64,000 bases of DNA from Bacteroidales bacterium (GTDB lineage Bacteria > Bacteroidota > Bacteroidia > Bacteroidales > Lentimicrobiaceae): NCBI GenBank assembly GCA_016705005.1, contig JADIZB010000005.1, positions 124,001-188,000 on the forward strand. The letters run 5' to 3'. The translations under genes were made by a program, and so were the position numbers. This document shows positions 1 to 9,432 of this stretch, piece after piece (positions within the stretch are counted from its first letter, which is position 1; each line of letters begins with the position of its first letter). The notes under the pieces were generated by a model. It did not search any database, was not told where the DNA came from, and saw nothing but the letters and a program-made list of their open reading frames with translations.

Positions 1-1920
1 GCATTTTTATTGTTATCCCCGATGATAAAGACAATCGTCCGGACAACAGAAAAGCCTGTGGTTGTGATCGCTGTTGATAATTCAGGATCCATGATTCTTG
101 GCAAAGATTCACTGTTTGTTATGAATGAACTCAGCGAAAAGCTCGATGATCTGGCAGGTCAGCTTGGTGATGATTTCGATCTAGTGAGATATACTTTCGG
201 TGAGCAGGTTATCCGGAACGACAGCCTTGATTTTTCAGGAAAACTGACAGATATATCTGCCTTTATCACACAGTTAAATAATCGCTACTACAACAGAAAT
301 CTGGGGGCTGTGATTTTAGCCAGCGACGGAATTTATAACGTCGGTTCTGACCCATCCTACCTTGTCCGGGATGTTTCATATCCCGTGTATACAATAAATA
401 CCGGTGACACCAATCAGCATCGGGACCTTCTGATTAAACGCATTAATTATAATCGCCTTGCCTATAAAGGAAACCGTTTTCCTATAGAAATCCTTGTACA
501 GGCTTATGAATCAGCCGGAGAATCCAGCCTTGTTAAAGTGTATCACAAAGAAGTGGAAATTTTTTCTGAGGAAATCAGGTTTATTTCTGATAAACAAGTT
601 GTTACAATTCCGGTAACAGCAGCTGCAGAGGAAACAGGTAAACTCCGGTTCAGGATAAATATTGAACCAATTGACGGGGAAGCCAATGAATCAAACAACA
701 CGCGTGAAATCGTAATTGAAGTAAAAGAGGGAAGGCAGAAAATAGCCATTGTCGGAAATTCACCGCATCCGGATTTGGCAGCCATCGAAAGGGCCTTAGG
801 GAACAGCAACAACTTTGAAACAGAACTTTTTTTTGCTGATAATTTCACTGAAAACCCGGCCAACTTCAGCCTTTTCATTTTACATCAGTTGCCTTCTGTT
901 ACCAACCAGTCTTCGAAGTTGCTCGGAGAATTGGCAAGACTTAACGTACCTGTGCTTTATATACTTGGTAATCAGTCTGATATTTCTTTATTCAACGCTC
1001 AGAGAAGCGGCCTCTCACTATCCGGATTCAATAATTCTTTTAATGAATCATTGCCTGTCTTTAATGCAGACTTTCCTTTGTTTATCAGTTCTGAAAACCT
1101 GAAACAATTACTTCAGATTGTACCACCGCTGAATACACCTTTTGCAAAATACTCGATAGGTAATGCTGCATATATATATGCAAATCAGGCTATTGGAGCA
1201 TCTGCGACTTCTATGCCACTGATTTTCTTCAATCAAAACCCGGATCGGAGAACTGGTGTTATAGCAGGTGAAGGAATCTGGCGATGGAGGCTGGCAGATT
1301 ATTCCAAAAACCAAAATCAACTGGCTTTTGACGAGCTTTTTGGGAAAATGGCCCAATACCTTGCCGTGAAGGATGTAAAAAGCAGATTCAGGGTTTCAGC
1401 CAGGGATTTTTATGCTGAAAATGAGAATATTGAATTTGGTGCTACCCTGTTCAATGAATCTTACGAATTGATCAATGATAAGCTTGTGACACTGGTCATC
1501 ATTGGTGAAGATGGGAAAAAGTATGAATTTGAGTTTACGCCAGCTGGTGAATCCTATCAGTTAAATGCCGGAAATTTCAAACCTGGTATATTCCGGTTTC
1601 AGGCATCAGCCGAAACCGGAACCGGGACATTGATGCAACAGGGATCCTTTGTTATTACAGCACTTAATCTGGAGGATATTAATACGGTCGCCAATCATAA
1701 ACTGCTGAACACCATGGCAGAACTGACAGGTGGAAGTGGATTTGACCCCGGCCGTATTCCCGATATTGCCAACATCATTAAAAGCCGGAAAGACATTAAG
1801 CCAGTTACCTATGTCAGGAAACGTTATACCGACCTTATTTCATTTCTTCCCCTGCTTCTGCTTATCATCGGTTTATTGGGTACAGAATGGTTTTTACGGA
1901 AATATTACGGTAGTTATTAA
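1..1920 (+). CDS. VWA domain membrane protein (5' end outside window)
   Basis: The reading frame is open from the first base of the window, so the true start and probably an N-terminal membrane segment lie upstream; the visible part begins with hydrophobic residues (AFLLLSP). A von Willebrand factor A domain follows, with a MIDAS-type DNSGSM motif at visible codons 26-31 and a later conserved LASDG. The middle looks like beta-rich Ig-like regions. The C-terminus is one hydrophobic segment (SFLPLLLLIIGLLG) and a short basic tail, consistent with inner-membrane anchoring. Bacteroidota proteins of this layout are related to Bat/aerotolerance-type VWA proteins, but the substrate is unknown. The TTG at position 10 is not a credible start. 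The family call is firm; the role is not. Confidence 0.8.
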   Translation, partial: AFLLLSPMIKTIVRTTEKPVVVIAVDNSGSMILGKDSLFVMNELSEKLDDLAGQLGDDFDLVRYTFGEQVIRNDSLDFSGKLTDISAFITQLNNRYYNRNLGAVILASDGIYNVGSDPSYLVRDVSYPVYTINTGDTNQHRDLLIKRINYNRLAYKGNRFPIEILVQAYESAGESSLVKVYHKEVEIFSEEIRFISDKQVVTIPVTAAAEETGKLRFRINIEPIDGEANESNNTREIVIEVKEGRQKIAIVGNSPHPDLAAIERALGNSNNFETELFFADNFTENPANFSLFILHQLPSVTNQSSKLLGELARLNVPVLYILGNQSDISLFNAQRSGLSLSGFNNSFNESLPVFNADFPLFISSENLKQLLQIVPPLNTPFAKYSIGNAAYIYANQAIGASATSMPLIFFNQNPDRRTGVIAGEGIWRWRLADYSKNQNQLAFDELFGKMAQYLAVKDVKSRFRVSARDFYAENENIEFGATLFNESYELINDKLVTLVIIGEDGKKYEFEFTPAGESYQLNAGNFKPGIFRFQASAETGTGTLMQQGSFVITALNLEDINTVANHKLLNTMAELTGGSGFDPGRIPDIANIIKSRKDIKPVTYVRKRYTDLISFLPLLLLIIGLLGTEWFLRKYYGSY

Positions 1921-1974
1921 GAATGATTGCTCAATCGTAATCATGAGTAAAGGAAATTAATATCGTTGGATTCT

Positions 1975-3210
1975 ATGGCAGAAATACTGAACATCTGCAT
2001 TCTTGTTATTGTAATATCAGGTTTTCTGGCAGGACAGGTTATCTCTTTTTTAAATCACAGATCAAGAAAGAACCCGGTACCACCTGTTCTTGAAGGGGTG
2101 TATTCTCCCGACCGATACCAGCAATACCTCCTTTATAAGAGTGATTCCTTCCGTTTTGGAATGCTGATTTCATGGTTGTCATTTATTGCCACTCTTGTCA
2201 TGCTTTTGGGAGGATTTGTATTGATTGACGATTTTGTAAGATCGGTTTTTCAGAATCCAATTCTTCAGAGTCTCTTATTCTTTGGAATTATCGGGTTGGC
2301 AGCTGACCTGCTTTCAACCCCATTTGATCTTTACGATACCTTTGTAATTGAACAGAAGTATGGTTTCAATAAATCGACCCCTGCAATTTATATTTCCGAT
2401 AAATTAAAATCCTGGTTTCTGGCTGCTGTTATCGGAGGTGGGTTAATCAGCCTGATTGTCTGGTTATATACATTGCTTGGAAATTCATTCTGGTGGCTTG
2501 CCTGGATTTCAATTTCGGCTTTTTCAATCTTCTTCAGCCTGTTTTATTCTTCTATTATTGTGCCTCTTTTTAACAGGCAAACCCCACTGGAGCCCGGCGA
2601 CCTTAGATATAAACTGAATGATCTGGCAGTCAGGACAGGATTTGACCTTACCGATATTTTCATCATCGATGGGTCGAAACGATCTACCCGGGCGAATGCT
2701 TATTTTTCAGGCTTCGGATCCAAAAGAAGAATTGTACTGTATGATACGCTGATACAAAATCAGACTCCGGATCAGATTACAGCCGTTTTGGCGCATGAAA
2801 TAGGCCATTACAGGAAAAAGCATACCATAAAGACCCTTGTACTATCGATTGTACAAACAGGTGTAATATTGTTCCTCTTTTCAGTTGTGGTGGGCAATCC
2901 TGATATTTACCTGGCCCTGGGAAGCTCAGGAAATAGTTTTCACCTCGGCTTGATAGTATTTATGATACTGTATAGTCCAATATCATCAATAACATCTGTC
3001 ATCACAAATTATCTTTCCAGGATGTTTGAATTCCAGGCGGACCGTTTTGCCGTTGAGAATGCTGATCCATTGGCTATGGCTTCTTCACTCCGGTTGCTGA
3101 CTTCCGACAATCTGTCAGACCTTACACCTCACCCATGGCACGTGTTTCTCAATTACACCCATCCTCCGCTTGATCAGAGACTTGAAAGGATTCTGAAAAA
3201 CAGTGAATAG
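1975..3210 (+). CDS. M48 family metallopeptidase (Ste24/CAAX protease-like)
   Basis: A 411-aa polytopic membrane zinc protease. The zinc-binding helix HEIGH is near residue 274 and the third ligand region EFQADRFA near residue 352, as in M48A enzymes. Several hydrophobic segments precede and follow the catalytic motif, and the N-terminal half carries the long membrane region typical of Ste24p-like proteins. Eukaryotic relatives cleave CAAX-prenylated proteins; in bacteria, membrane protein quality control is the usual inference. A TTG nine bases upstream could extend the protein by three residues, but the ATG is preferred. It lies 54 bp after the VWA gene on the same strand and converges with the TPR gene. 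Confidence 0.88.
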   Translation: MAEILNICILVIVISGFLAGQVISFLNHRSRKNPVPPVLEGVYSPDRYQQYLLYKSDSFRFGMLISWLSFIATLVMLLGGFVLIDDFVRSVFQNPILQSLLFFGIIGLAADLLSTPFDLYDTFVIEQKYGFNKSTPAIYISDKLKSWFLAAVIGGGLISLIVWLYTLLGNSFWWLAWISISAFSIFFSLFYSSIIVPLFNRQTPLEPGDLRYKLNDLAVRTGFDLTDIFIIDGSKRSTRANAYFSGFGSKRRIVLYDTLIQNQTPDQITAVLAHEIGHYRKKHTIKTLVLSIVQTGVILFLFSVVVGNPDIYLALGSSGNSFHLGLIVFMILYSPISSITSVITNYLSRMFEFQADRFAVENADPLAMASSLRLLTSDNLSDLTPHPWHVFLNYTHPPLDQRLERILKNSE

Positions 3211-3220
3211 CCTTAAGATG

Positions 3221-3631
3221 TTACCTGAAAAGATTGGTGGTAATAAATGCCATTGTCTGAAAGGCATCAATCCTTCTGGCAGAATTATAATCTTCGGTGG
3301 CCGCCCATTTTTTGCCGGCCTTCTGATTGGTCAGCGCACGGTACAGATAAGCATCAAGGTTTTCAGCGTTCAGGTCAATCACAATACTGAAATCAATCGA
3401 TGCTCCGGCATAATCTTCCTTAAGCAATTTGTTGTACCCGCGATGAAAGTATGCTGATTCGTAATTGTTATTCAGGTTAATGGCTGCATCGCACAGCAAT
3501 ATTGCCTGATCGTATTTCTTCTTTTGGGTCGCTACAATGGCAGCCCTGAGATAATCTGATGCCTTATATTGCGAAAACCCATCGGATGAAATAAATAGAA
3601 GTGCTAAAAAAAGAATAGAAAATTTCCTCAT
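3221..3631 (-). CDS. small secreted TPR-repeat protein
   Basis: A 136-aa protein with a signal peptide (MRKFSILFLALLF..., ending near SDGFSQ) and about three tetratricopeptide-like helical hairpins (for example AILLCDAAINLNNNYESAYFH and the following unit). Such proteins are periplasmic or outer-membrane adaptors; no specific partner can be inferred. It converges with the M48 gene, with 10 bp between the stops, and is divergent from the PBP gene. Confidence 0.75.
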   Translation of the reverse strand: MRKFSILFLALLFISSDGFSQYKASDYLRAAIVATQKKKYDQAILLCDAAINLNNNYESAYFHRGYNKLLKEDYAGASIDFSIVIDLNAENLDAYLYRALTNQKAGKKWAATEDYNSARRIDAFQTMAFITTNLFR

Positions 3632-3860
3632 CTGAATAAATTAATATCTGGTGTTGTCATTGCATGAAACATACAAACTCAACAAAGATGACCCAAGAGT
3701 GTTTACAATGAAATGACACATTTATACTGACGGTTTTGTTGCTGAAAAGTTACAAAAATATGATGGTTTTCCAAAAGGTTTTCATTGTAAATTGCAGATG
3801 AATCAGTAATATTTAAATTAAAGTTTAATCTTCTGTAATTCACAATTATAGATATTGGGG

Positions 3861-6212
3861 ATGACGTTGAAATTATTGAAATTAATTTCTGGTAAAATCA
3901 GGAAAGTGCTGAAATTTATTTTTGGCATTTTCTTCAGACTGCCGTCCGGTATATCGGAATTGTGGCTGAAACTGTCCGTAAGATTGCTTCAGGTGTTGAT
4001 GCTTATCCTGGTGATTGTCCTTTGTATAAACTTTAACCTTTTTGGATTGTTCGGACCTTCACCTAAACTTACCGATCTAAAAGACCCTGAAATCAGTGTT
4101 GCTTCTGAGCTTTTTGCATCCGATGGTTCACTGATCGGAAAATATTACCTTGAAAACAGGTCTCCTGTTGAATTCTCTGATCTGTCACCCGTACTGGTAA
4201 ATACTTTACTGTCAGCTGAAGATATACGATTTTACAAGCATAATGGAATCGATATCAAAGCAACGGTTGCTGCAATCTGGAGTACAGCCCGTGGAGAAAA
4301 AAGGGGAGGGAGTACGATTACCCAGCAACTGGTTAAAAATCTGTACAAAACCCGCCACAAGAACCAGAAGGGACTTCTTGGTTATATTCCTGGTGTCAAT
4401 ATATTGATTGACAAGTCTAAAGAATGGATCAATGCCCTTAAACTGGAATTTTATTATTCTAAGAACGACATTCTGACCATGTACCTTAATACCGTTGATT
4501 TCGGAAGCCATGCTTTTGGAATCAAAGCAGCTGCAGCAACCTTCTTCGACAGGAAACCCGCTGAACTTAAGGTTGAAGAAGCCGCGGTGTTAATAGGCCT
4601 GCTGAAAGCCCCAACCTATTATAGTCCTGTTCAGAATCCGGATAATGCACTGAAAAGACGCAACAGTATTCTCTTACAACTCGAAAGATATGGTTATATC
4701 TCTCAATCAAAAGCCGATTCTCTCATAAAAACCAGAATTTCGTTACGGTACAGGCGTTCACACGACGACGACGATGCAACCTATTTTAAGGAAGCTGTTG
4801 CCAGAAGCATGCAGGAATGGAGTAAAGAATCAGGCTATAACATTTTCACCGATGGATTGAAGATTTATACAACCATTGATCCGCATTTACAGGATTATGC
4901 TGAGCAGGCAGTCATAAAACACATGAGGAGGCTGCAAAAAAGGTTTAATGAGCACTGGCAGGGCCAGAATCCCTGGGTTGACAGCAAAGGCAATGAGATT
5001 CCAGGCTTTATTGAAGAATTGTCGAGGGAGACTTCATTTTACGAAGGCCTGAGCAAAAAATACAGAAACAATCCGGATTCTATTGATTATTACCTAAACC
5101 TTCCCAGGAAAATGAGCGTATTTTCGTGGAACGGGCCTTCAGATACCATCCTGAGCACAATGGATTCGATCAGGTACTACCGGCATCTGCTGAATACTGG
5201 TTTTGTGAGTATGGATCCGGCAACCGGTTACATAAAGGCATGGGTCGGTGGAATAGATTTCCGGTTTTTCAAGTATGACCATGTTAACCAGGCCCGTCGG
5301 CAACCCGGATCATTGTTTAAAGCATTTGTTTATACTGCCGCATTTGAGCAGGGGTTGGGACCATGTGACAGAAGGACTGATCAACCGGTTACCATTAAAT
5401 ATACTGAGAAAGGTGAAACAAAGACATGGTCTCCCCACAATTCTAACTGGAATTTTACATGGGAAGATCTTACCCTTAAGAATGCATTTGCCCGCTCTGT
5501 GAATTCAGTTGCTGTTCAGTTAACCAATGAAATGGGCTGGGGTAAAGTCATTGAGTGTGCACACAGAATGGGTATTAACTCGCCTTTGAGAAATGTGCCT
5601 TCTGTTTGTCTTGGTTCCAGTGATGTTACCTTGCTTGAAATGGTTAATGCTTATTGTTCCTTTTTGAACGATGGAATGAAAAATGAACCTGTACTTGTGA
5701 CTAAAATAATTGATAGGGATGGTAAAGTTATATATGAGTACAAACCGGCATCTGTTAGGGTAATCAGTGCAGAAACAGCGTTTCTGATGAGTGTCATGCT
5801 CAGGTCAGGTTTAACCGAAGCCGGAGGGACAACCCAGGGTTTATGGGAGTATGATCTGTTTAATTATGATACGGAGTTTGGAGGTAAAACCGGAACATCT
5901 TCCAATTTCTCTGATGGCTGGTTTATTGGAATAACCCCCAGGCTTGTTTCGGGGGTATGGGTGGGAGGGGAGCACCGGAATGCAAGGTTCAGAACTTCCC
6001 AACTGGGAGAAGGCCTTAGAACAGCGCTGCCGGTCTTTGGGCTGTATATGGAAAAAGTGCTTCAGGATGAAAATCTTAAACAATACAGGGGTAAATTCAG
6101 TAAGCCTTCAGGCAAAATTAACAAGCCCTATTCATGCTCTTCTTATTCCCCTGTTTCTGATTCGCTCCTTTCTGAAGATGATCCTGCTAAAGAACAGCAG
6201 GATTCATTATAA
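3861..6212 (+). CDS. class A penicillin-binding protein (PBP1A-like)
   Basis: A bifunctional peptidoglycan synthase of 783 aa. One membrane segment lies near residues 45-65. The GT51 glycosyltransferase domain shows EDIRFYKHNGID near residue 120 and GGSTITQQL near 150. The transpeptidase domain shows the SxxK serine (PGSLFK, near 484), SVN near 546 and KTGTS near 675. It polymerises lipid II glycan chains and cross-links stem peptides on the periplasmic side of the inner membrane. The ATG at 3861 is preferred over a TTG six bases upstream. The stop abuts the stop of the convergent ABC permease gene. Confidence 0.93.
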   Translation: MTLKLLKLISGKIRKVLKFIFGIFFRLPSGISELWLKLSVRLLQVLMLILVIVLCINFNLFGLFGPSPKLTDLKDPEISVASELFASDGSLIGKYYLENRSPVEFSDLSPVLVNTLLSAEDIRFYKHNGIDIKATVAAIWSTARGEKRGGSTITQQLVKNLYKTRHKNQKGLLGYIPGVNILIDKSKEWINALKLEFYYSKNDILTMYLNTVDFGSHAFGIKAAAATFFDRKPAELKVEEAAVLIGLLKAPTYYSPVQNPDNALKRRNSILLQLERYGYISQSKADSLIKTRISLRYRRSHDDDDATYFKEAVARSMQEWSKESGYNIFTDGLKIYTTIDPHLQDYAEQAVIKHMRRLQKRFNEHWQGQNPWVDSKGNEIPGFIEELSRETSFYEGLSKKYRNNPDSIDYYLNLPRKMSVFSWNGPSDTILSTMDSIRYYRHLLNTGFVSMDPATGYIKAWVGGIDFRFFKYDHVNQARRQPGSLFKAFVYTAAFEQGLGPCDRRTDQPVTIKYTEKGETKTWSPHNSNWNFTWEDLTLKNAFARSVNSVAVQLTNEMGWGKVIECAHRMGINSPLRNVPSVCLGSSDVTLLEMVNAYCSFLNDGMKNEPVLVTKIIDRDGKVIYEYKPASVRVISAETAFLMSVMLRSGLTEAGGTTQGLWEYDLFNYDTEFGGKTGTSSNFSDGWFIGITPRLVSGVWVGGEHRNARFRTSQLGEGLRTALPVFGLYMEKVLQDENLKQYRGKFSKPSGKINKPYSCSSYSPVSDSLLSEDDPAKEQQDSL

Positions 6213-7019
6213 ATCTCTTTTCAGGAGAATCCTGTAGATCGCCAGTATAAAAACAACGATCCATCCAAAACAAATGGCAGTGTCCTGCCAGGAAGTGAAT
6301 TCACTGAAGGATACACCAAAAAGTTTCATGAGTGAACTGTTGGGCAATGGAACAAGGTTTCCGGCAGCCTCCAAAGGCAAAAATCTTCCGATATTATCGG
6401 GAAGTTTAAAACTGAGTATCCGCTCAAGAATGATTGAATACAATAGAAAAACAATCACAGTAATTCCGGCTCTTTTCAGGAGCACTGCCAGAAAAGCAGC
6501 AAACATCATATAGGTCATCAATTCAAGCGCATGAGCTGCAATAAACAGCAATTTTGGGCTTAATATCAGCTTAAAATCCTGCGAATTCTGCATCAGACCT
6601 GCCAGAAGCCCGGTAATCGCGACTAAAAATGCAACGGCCACGGAAAGTGCCAGAATCAGTGTTATCTTAGCCGTCATAAACTCTAGCCGGCTGGTTCCGG
6701 TAATCACCTGTTGCTTCAGTGTTCTGAATGTAAATTCATTGGTTATCAGTATGATAACAAGGAATGCAGGAAACATTTTAAGGAAACCTGCTATATAGGT
6801 CAGGTTTTGCCAGACCCCTGGAAATGCATATACCGGAAATGAAGGAATTGGAAGTGGTGACTTATTGTTTACATTGACAGTAATGTTGTCAAGTATACCC
6901 TGAAGACTAAACAGAAGCAGTACCAGCGTGGCAGCATATAACCCGCATAGTATCCAGAAAGTGCGGTAGTTTACAATCTTGATCCACTCCGGATAAAATA
7001 TTAAAAGTATCTTTTTCAT
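6207..7019 (-). CDS. ABC-2 type transporter permease
   Basis: A 270-aa protein with about six hydrophobic segments and the ABC-2 exporter layout: a first helix near residue 20, a large periplasmic loop rich in Pro/Ser, then a block of helices. It follows the ATPase gene by 6 bp and surely forms one transporter with it. The substrate cannot be read from the sequence; antibiotic, lipid or copper-type (NosY-like) exporters share this layout. The stop codon sits in a TTATAA shared with the end of the PBP gene. Confidence 0.85.
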   Translation of the reverse strand: MKKILLIFYPEWIKIVNYRTFWILCGLYAATLVLLLFSLQGILDNITVNVNNKSPLPIPSFPVYAFPGVWQNLTYIAGFLKMFPAFLVIILITNEFTFRTLKQQVITGTSRLEFMTAKITLILALSVAVAFLVAITGLLAGLMQNSQDFKLILSPKLLFIAAHALELMTYMMFAAFLAVLLKRAGITVIVFLLYSIILERILSFKLPDNIGRFLPLEAAGNLVPLPNSSLMKLFGVSFSEFTSWQDTAICFGWIVVFILAIYRILLKRDL

Positions 7020-7025
7020 TGGCCG

Positions 7026-7940
7026 TCAGATTTTCTCAGATCCTGGATGGTTACCGGTGATTTCAAGGAAATAGCTTTCGAGACTCTTCTTATTCATAAC
7101 GAGATGAGAACAGCTGATCCCTTTTGAAAAAAGAAATTGGTTTACATCTGATGGATTGCACATTCCCCTGGTTTTTAGTTCTGCATAATTGCCTCTGATT
7201 GTATGCGAGAGATAATGAGGGTAGTCCTTTAAAACAGTTTCCAGTTTTGAAAGATCAGCACTCCCGATCACAATGGTTTCTGTATTGCTCAGTACATCAT
7301 CCACACTGCCCGAGAAAAGCTTGACTCCCTTCTGAAGTACCGCAACATGGCTGCATACTTTCTGGACTTCATCAAGCAGGTGACTTGCCAGTATAATGGT
7401 TGTACCCAATGAAGCAATGGAAGTAATCAATTCGCGGATCTCTGCAATTCCTCCGGGATCCAGACCATTGGTAGGCTCGTCAAGAATAAGAACCTCCGGA
7501 TTTCCAAGCATTGCCGAAGCTATGGCCAGTCGCTGTTTCATCCCGAACGAGTAGGTCTGGAACCGATGTTTTCTCCGGTCTGATAGTCCGGTTAACTGCA
7601 GTACTCTTTCAATATCCTGCTCAGGTGTGCATCGAACCTGTGCAATAATTCTCAGATTATCAACAGCATCAAGGTATGGGTAGAAGTTGGGATGTTCAAG
7701 AATTGCACCAATACGTTTAAGCGATTTACCGGCCAATGGTTGTCCAAACCAACGGAAGCTCCCCTTGTCCGGAAGTGTGGCACCGAGAATAATCCCTAAG
7801 GTGGTTGTTTTTCCACTGCCATTTGGTCCAAGCAAACCAAAGACCTGCCCTTTATTTATGGATAGATCCAGACCCGATAATGCTCTGAGTTTACCGTAGT
7901 TTTTGCTCAGGCCTTCAACTTTTAATATATTGTCTTCCAA
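7026..7940 (-). CDS. ABC transporter ATP-binding protein
   Basis: A 304-aa cytoplasmic ATPase. Walker A GPNGSGKTT is near residue 38, the signature region SFGMKQRLAIA near 133, Walker B VLILDEPTNGLDP near 153, and the switch histidine in ILASHLLDE near 190. About 90 residues follow the nucleotide-binding domain, as in CcmA/DrrA-type exporter ATPases. It is the first gene of a two-gene unit with the permease 6 bp downstream. The upstream gap is shared with the divergent SlyD-like gene. Confidence 0.92.
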   Translation of the reverse strand: MEDNILKVEGLSKNYGKLRALSGLDLSINKGQVFGLLGPNGSGKTTTLGIILGATLPDKGSFRWFGQPLAGKSLKRIGAILEHPNFYPYLDAVDNLRIIAQVRCTPEQDIERVLQLTGLSDRRKHRFQTYSFGMKQRLAIASAMLGNPEVLILDEPTNGLDPGGIAEIRELITSIASLGTTIILASHLLDEVQKVCSHVAVLQKGVKLFSGSVDDVLSNTETIVIGSADLSKLETVLKDYPHYLSHTIRGNYAELKTRGMCNPSDVNQFLFSKGISCSHLVMNKKSLESYFLEITGNHPGSEKI

Positions 7941-8056
7941 GATGTGAATCTGTATTAATTGATAAATTCCAGTTTATCAGCGAATGCCATTTGACGCTCA
8001 ATTATGGTGAAAATTACAAAAAAAGGCGATAGGCTTTCCCGCTTTGTCTTTTTATC

Positions 8057-8064
8057 TATTTTTG
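8057..8064 (+). promoter_or_regulatory. candidate -7 element (TATTTTTG) for the SlyD-like gene
   Basis: Exact match to the Bacteroidota TAnnTTTG core, 66 bases ahead of the ATG at 8130. No well-spaced TTG -33 element is evident. Confidence 0.5.
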
Positions 8065-8129
8065 CGTTTGTAACTCAACAAAGTAGCCATGCTTGCTGTT
8101 GACTATTTAATAACAAAACAATTATACTG

Positions 8130-8636
8130 ATGACTGTTTCACAAAACAAAGTGGTTTCACTCACCTACGAGTTAAAAATAGATAATGCTTCCGGAGAAGT
8201 TGTCGATATGGCCGATGCCAGCGAACCTCTGGTATTTATTTATGGTACAGGTAACCTGCTCCCGAAATTCGAAGCGCACATCTTCAATCTTAAAATAAAG
8301 GATAATTTTGAGTTTACCCTTTCAGCAGCAGATGCTTATGGCGACTTTACTGAAGATGCTATAGTTACCCTTCCTATAGACGTATTTATGATGGATGGGA
8401 AAATAGATCCCGAGATGCTTCGCATCGGAAATGTTATTCCAATGCAGGACAATGAAGGCCACCCTCTTGAAGGAGTTGTGAAATCAGTCGAGAAGGATAA
8501 AGTTATCATGGACTTCAATCATCCGATGGCAGGTAAAAACCTTTATTTCACAGGTAGCATACTCGAATTGCGTGATGCGACTCCTGAAGAAATCAGTCAC
8601 GGACATGTTCATGGCCCCCATGGTCACCACCATTAA
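8130..8636 (+). CDS. FKBP-type peptidyl-prolyl isomerase, SlyD-like
   Basis: A 168-aa cytoplasmic FKBP with the SlyD layout: a split FKBP domain (YGTGNLLPKFE in the first part, DFNHPMAGKNL in the second) interrupted by an insert-in-flap chaperone domain at about residues 70-125. The C-terminus ends in a His/Gly-rich tail (HGHVHGPHGHHH), as in SlyD, where it binds nickel and other metals. The likely role is folding of nascent chains and perhaps metal handling. It is monocistronic, with a strong terminator 40 bp downstream. Confidence 0.9.
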   Translation: MTVSQNKVVSLTYELKIDNASGEVVDMADASEPLVFIYGTGNLLPKFEAHIFNLKIKDNFEFTLSAADAYGDFTEDAIVTLPIDVFMMDGKIDPEMLRIGNVIPMQDNEGHPLEGVVKSVEKDKVIMDFNHPMAGKNLYFTGSILELRDATPEEISHGHVHGPHGHHH

Positions 8637-8676
8637 TACTGGTTATCAGAATGATCCATCCAGGTTCAGATATTTC

Positions 8677-8704
8677 AAATCCCTGATTCATCAGGGATTT
8701 TTTT
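8677..8704 (+). terminator. rho-independent terminator
   Basis: A 10-bp perfect stem (AAATCCCTGA/TCAGGGATTT) with a TTCA loop, followed by a T-run. It ends the SlyD-like transcript just before the convergent methylase gene. Confidence 0.85.
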
Positions 8705-8718
8705 ATACCTGTCCCTGA

Positions 8719-9432
8719 TTACCTGGATAGCAGAAAAACTGTTGGTTTTTTGCCCGGCTGAAAGTTCATTTTCTTCCACCGGGCTATAGGTGCTGTTATT
8801 ATAGATTCATCGCTAAGGCTGATGTTGCTTGCAATGCAGAGCATTGTATCGTTGCCACAGGCCAGTAAAATGGATTCAAGCATGTGGTTGTTACGGTAAG
8901 GCGCTTCTATAAAAATATGCGTCTCACCTGTCCTTATCATATCCCGCTCAATTTCACGGATCTTTTTATTTCTTTCAGGAGCCTTAACGGGAAGGTATCC
9001 ATGAAAGGAAAAATTCTGACCATTGAAGCCTGATCCCATCAAAGCCATAATGATCGATGATGGTCCTGAAAGCGGCACTACCCTGATTCCATTTTCATGT
9101 GCCAGTTTTACAACCAGTGAGCCAGGGTCAGCGATTGCAGGACATCCGGCTTCAGACAGCAAACCGGTATCCTGTCCTGATCTGGCCTGATCAAGAAATG
9201 AAAAAACATCATTTTCAGCCGTGTGCTCATTCAGAATGTGAAATGTTGTTGTTTCAAAATCCTTATTGTAGCCACATTTACGAAGGAAACGACGGGCAGT
9301 TCTGAGTTCTTCTACTATGAATACATCCAACTGCTGAATCAGTTGAAAATTATAGGCTGGCAACACCTTTTCCGGAGGAGTATCTCCAAGTGTGCTCGGA
9401 ATCAGAAATATTGAACCTGATTTGCTGCTCAT
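8719..9432 (-). CDS. SAM-dependent methyltransferase of the RsmI/tetrapyrrole methylase fold
   Basis: A 237-aa protein resembling RsmI, which 2'-O-methylates C1402 of 16S rRNA. It has the fold's glycine-rich LLSEAGCPAIADPG stretch near residue 90, PLSGPSSIIMAL near 120, and FIEAPYRN, corresponding to the FYESPHR element of RsmI. It is shorter at the N-terminus than canonical RsmI (no GTLYIVxTPIGNL start), so it may be the Bacteroidota paralogue of unassigned substrate. Its ATG overlaps the stop of the dehydratase gene by 4 bp (ATGA), indicating translational coupling. Confidence 0.82.
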   Translation of the reverse strand: MSSKSGSIFLIPSTLGDTPPEKVLPAYNFQLIQQLDVFIVEELRTARRFLRKCGYNKDFETTTFHILNEHTAENDVFSFLDQARSGQDTGLLSEAGCPAIADPGSLVVKLAHENGIRVVPLSGPSSIIMALMGSGFNGQNFSFHGYLPVKAPERNKKIREIERDMIRTGETHIFIEAPYRNNHMLESILLACGNDTMLCIASNISLSDESIITAPIARWKKMNFQPGKKPTVFLLSR

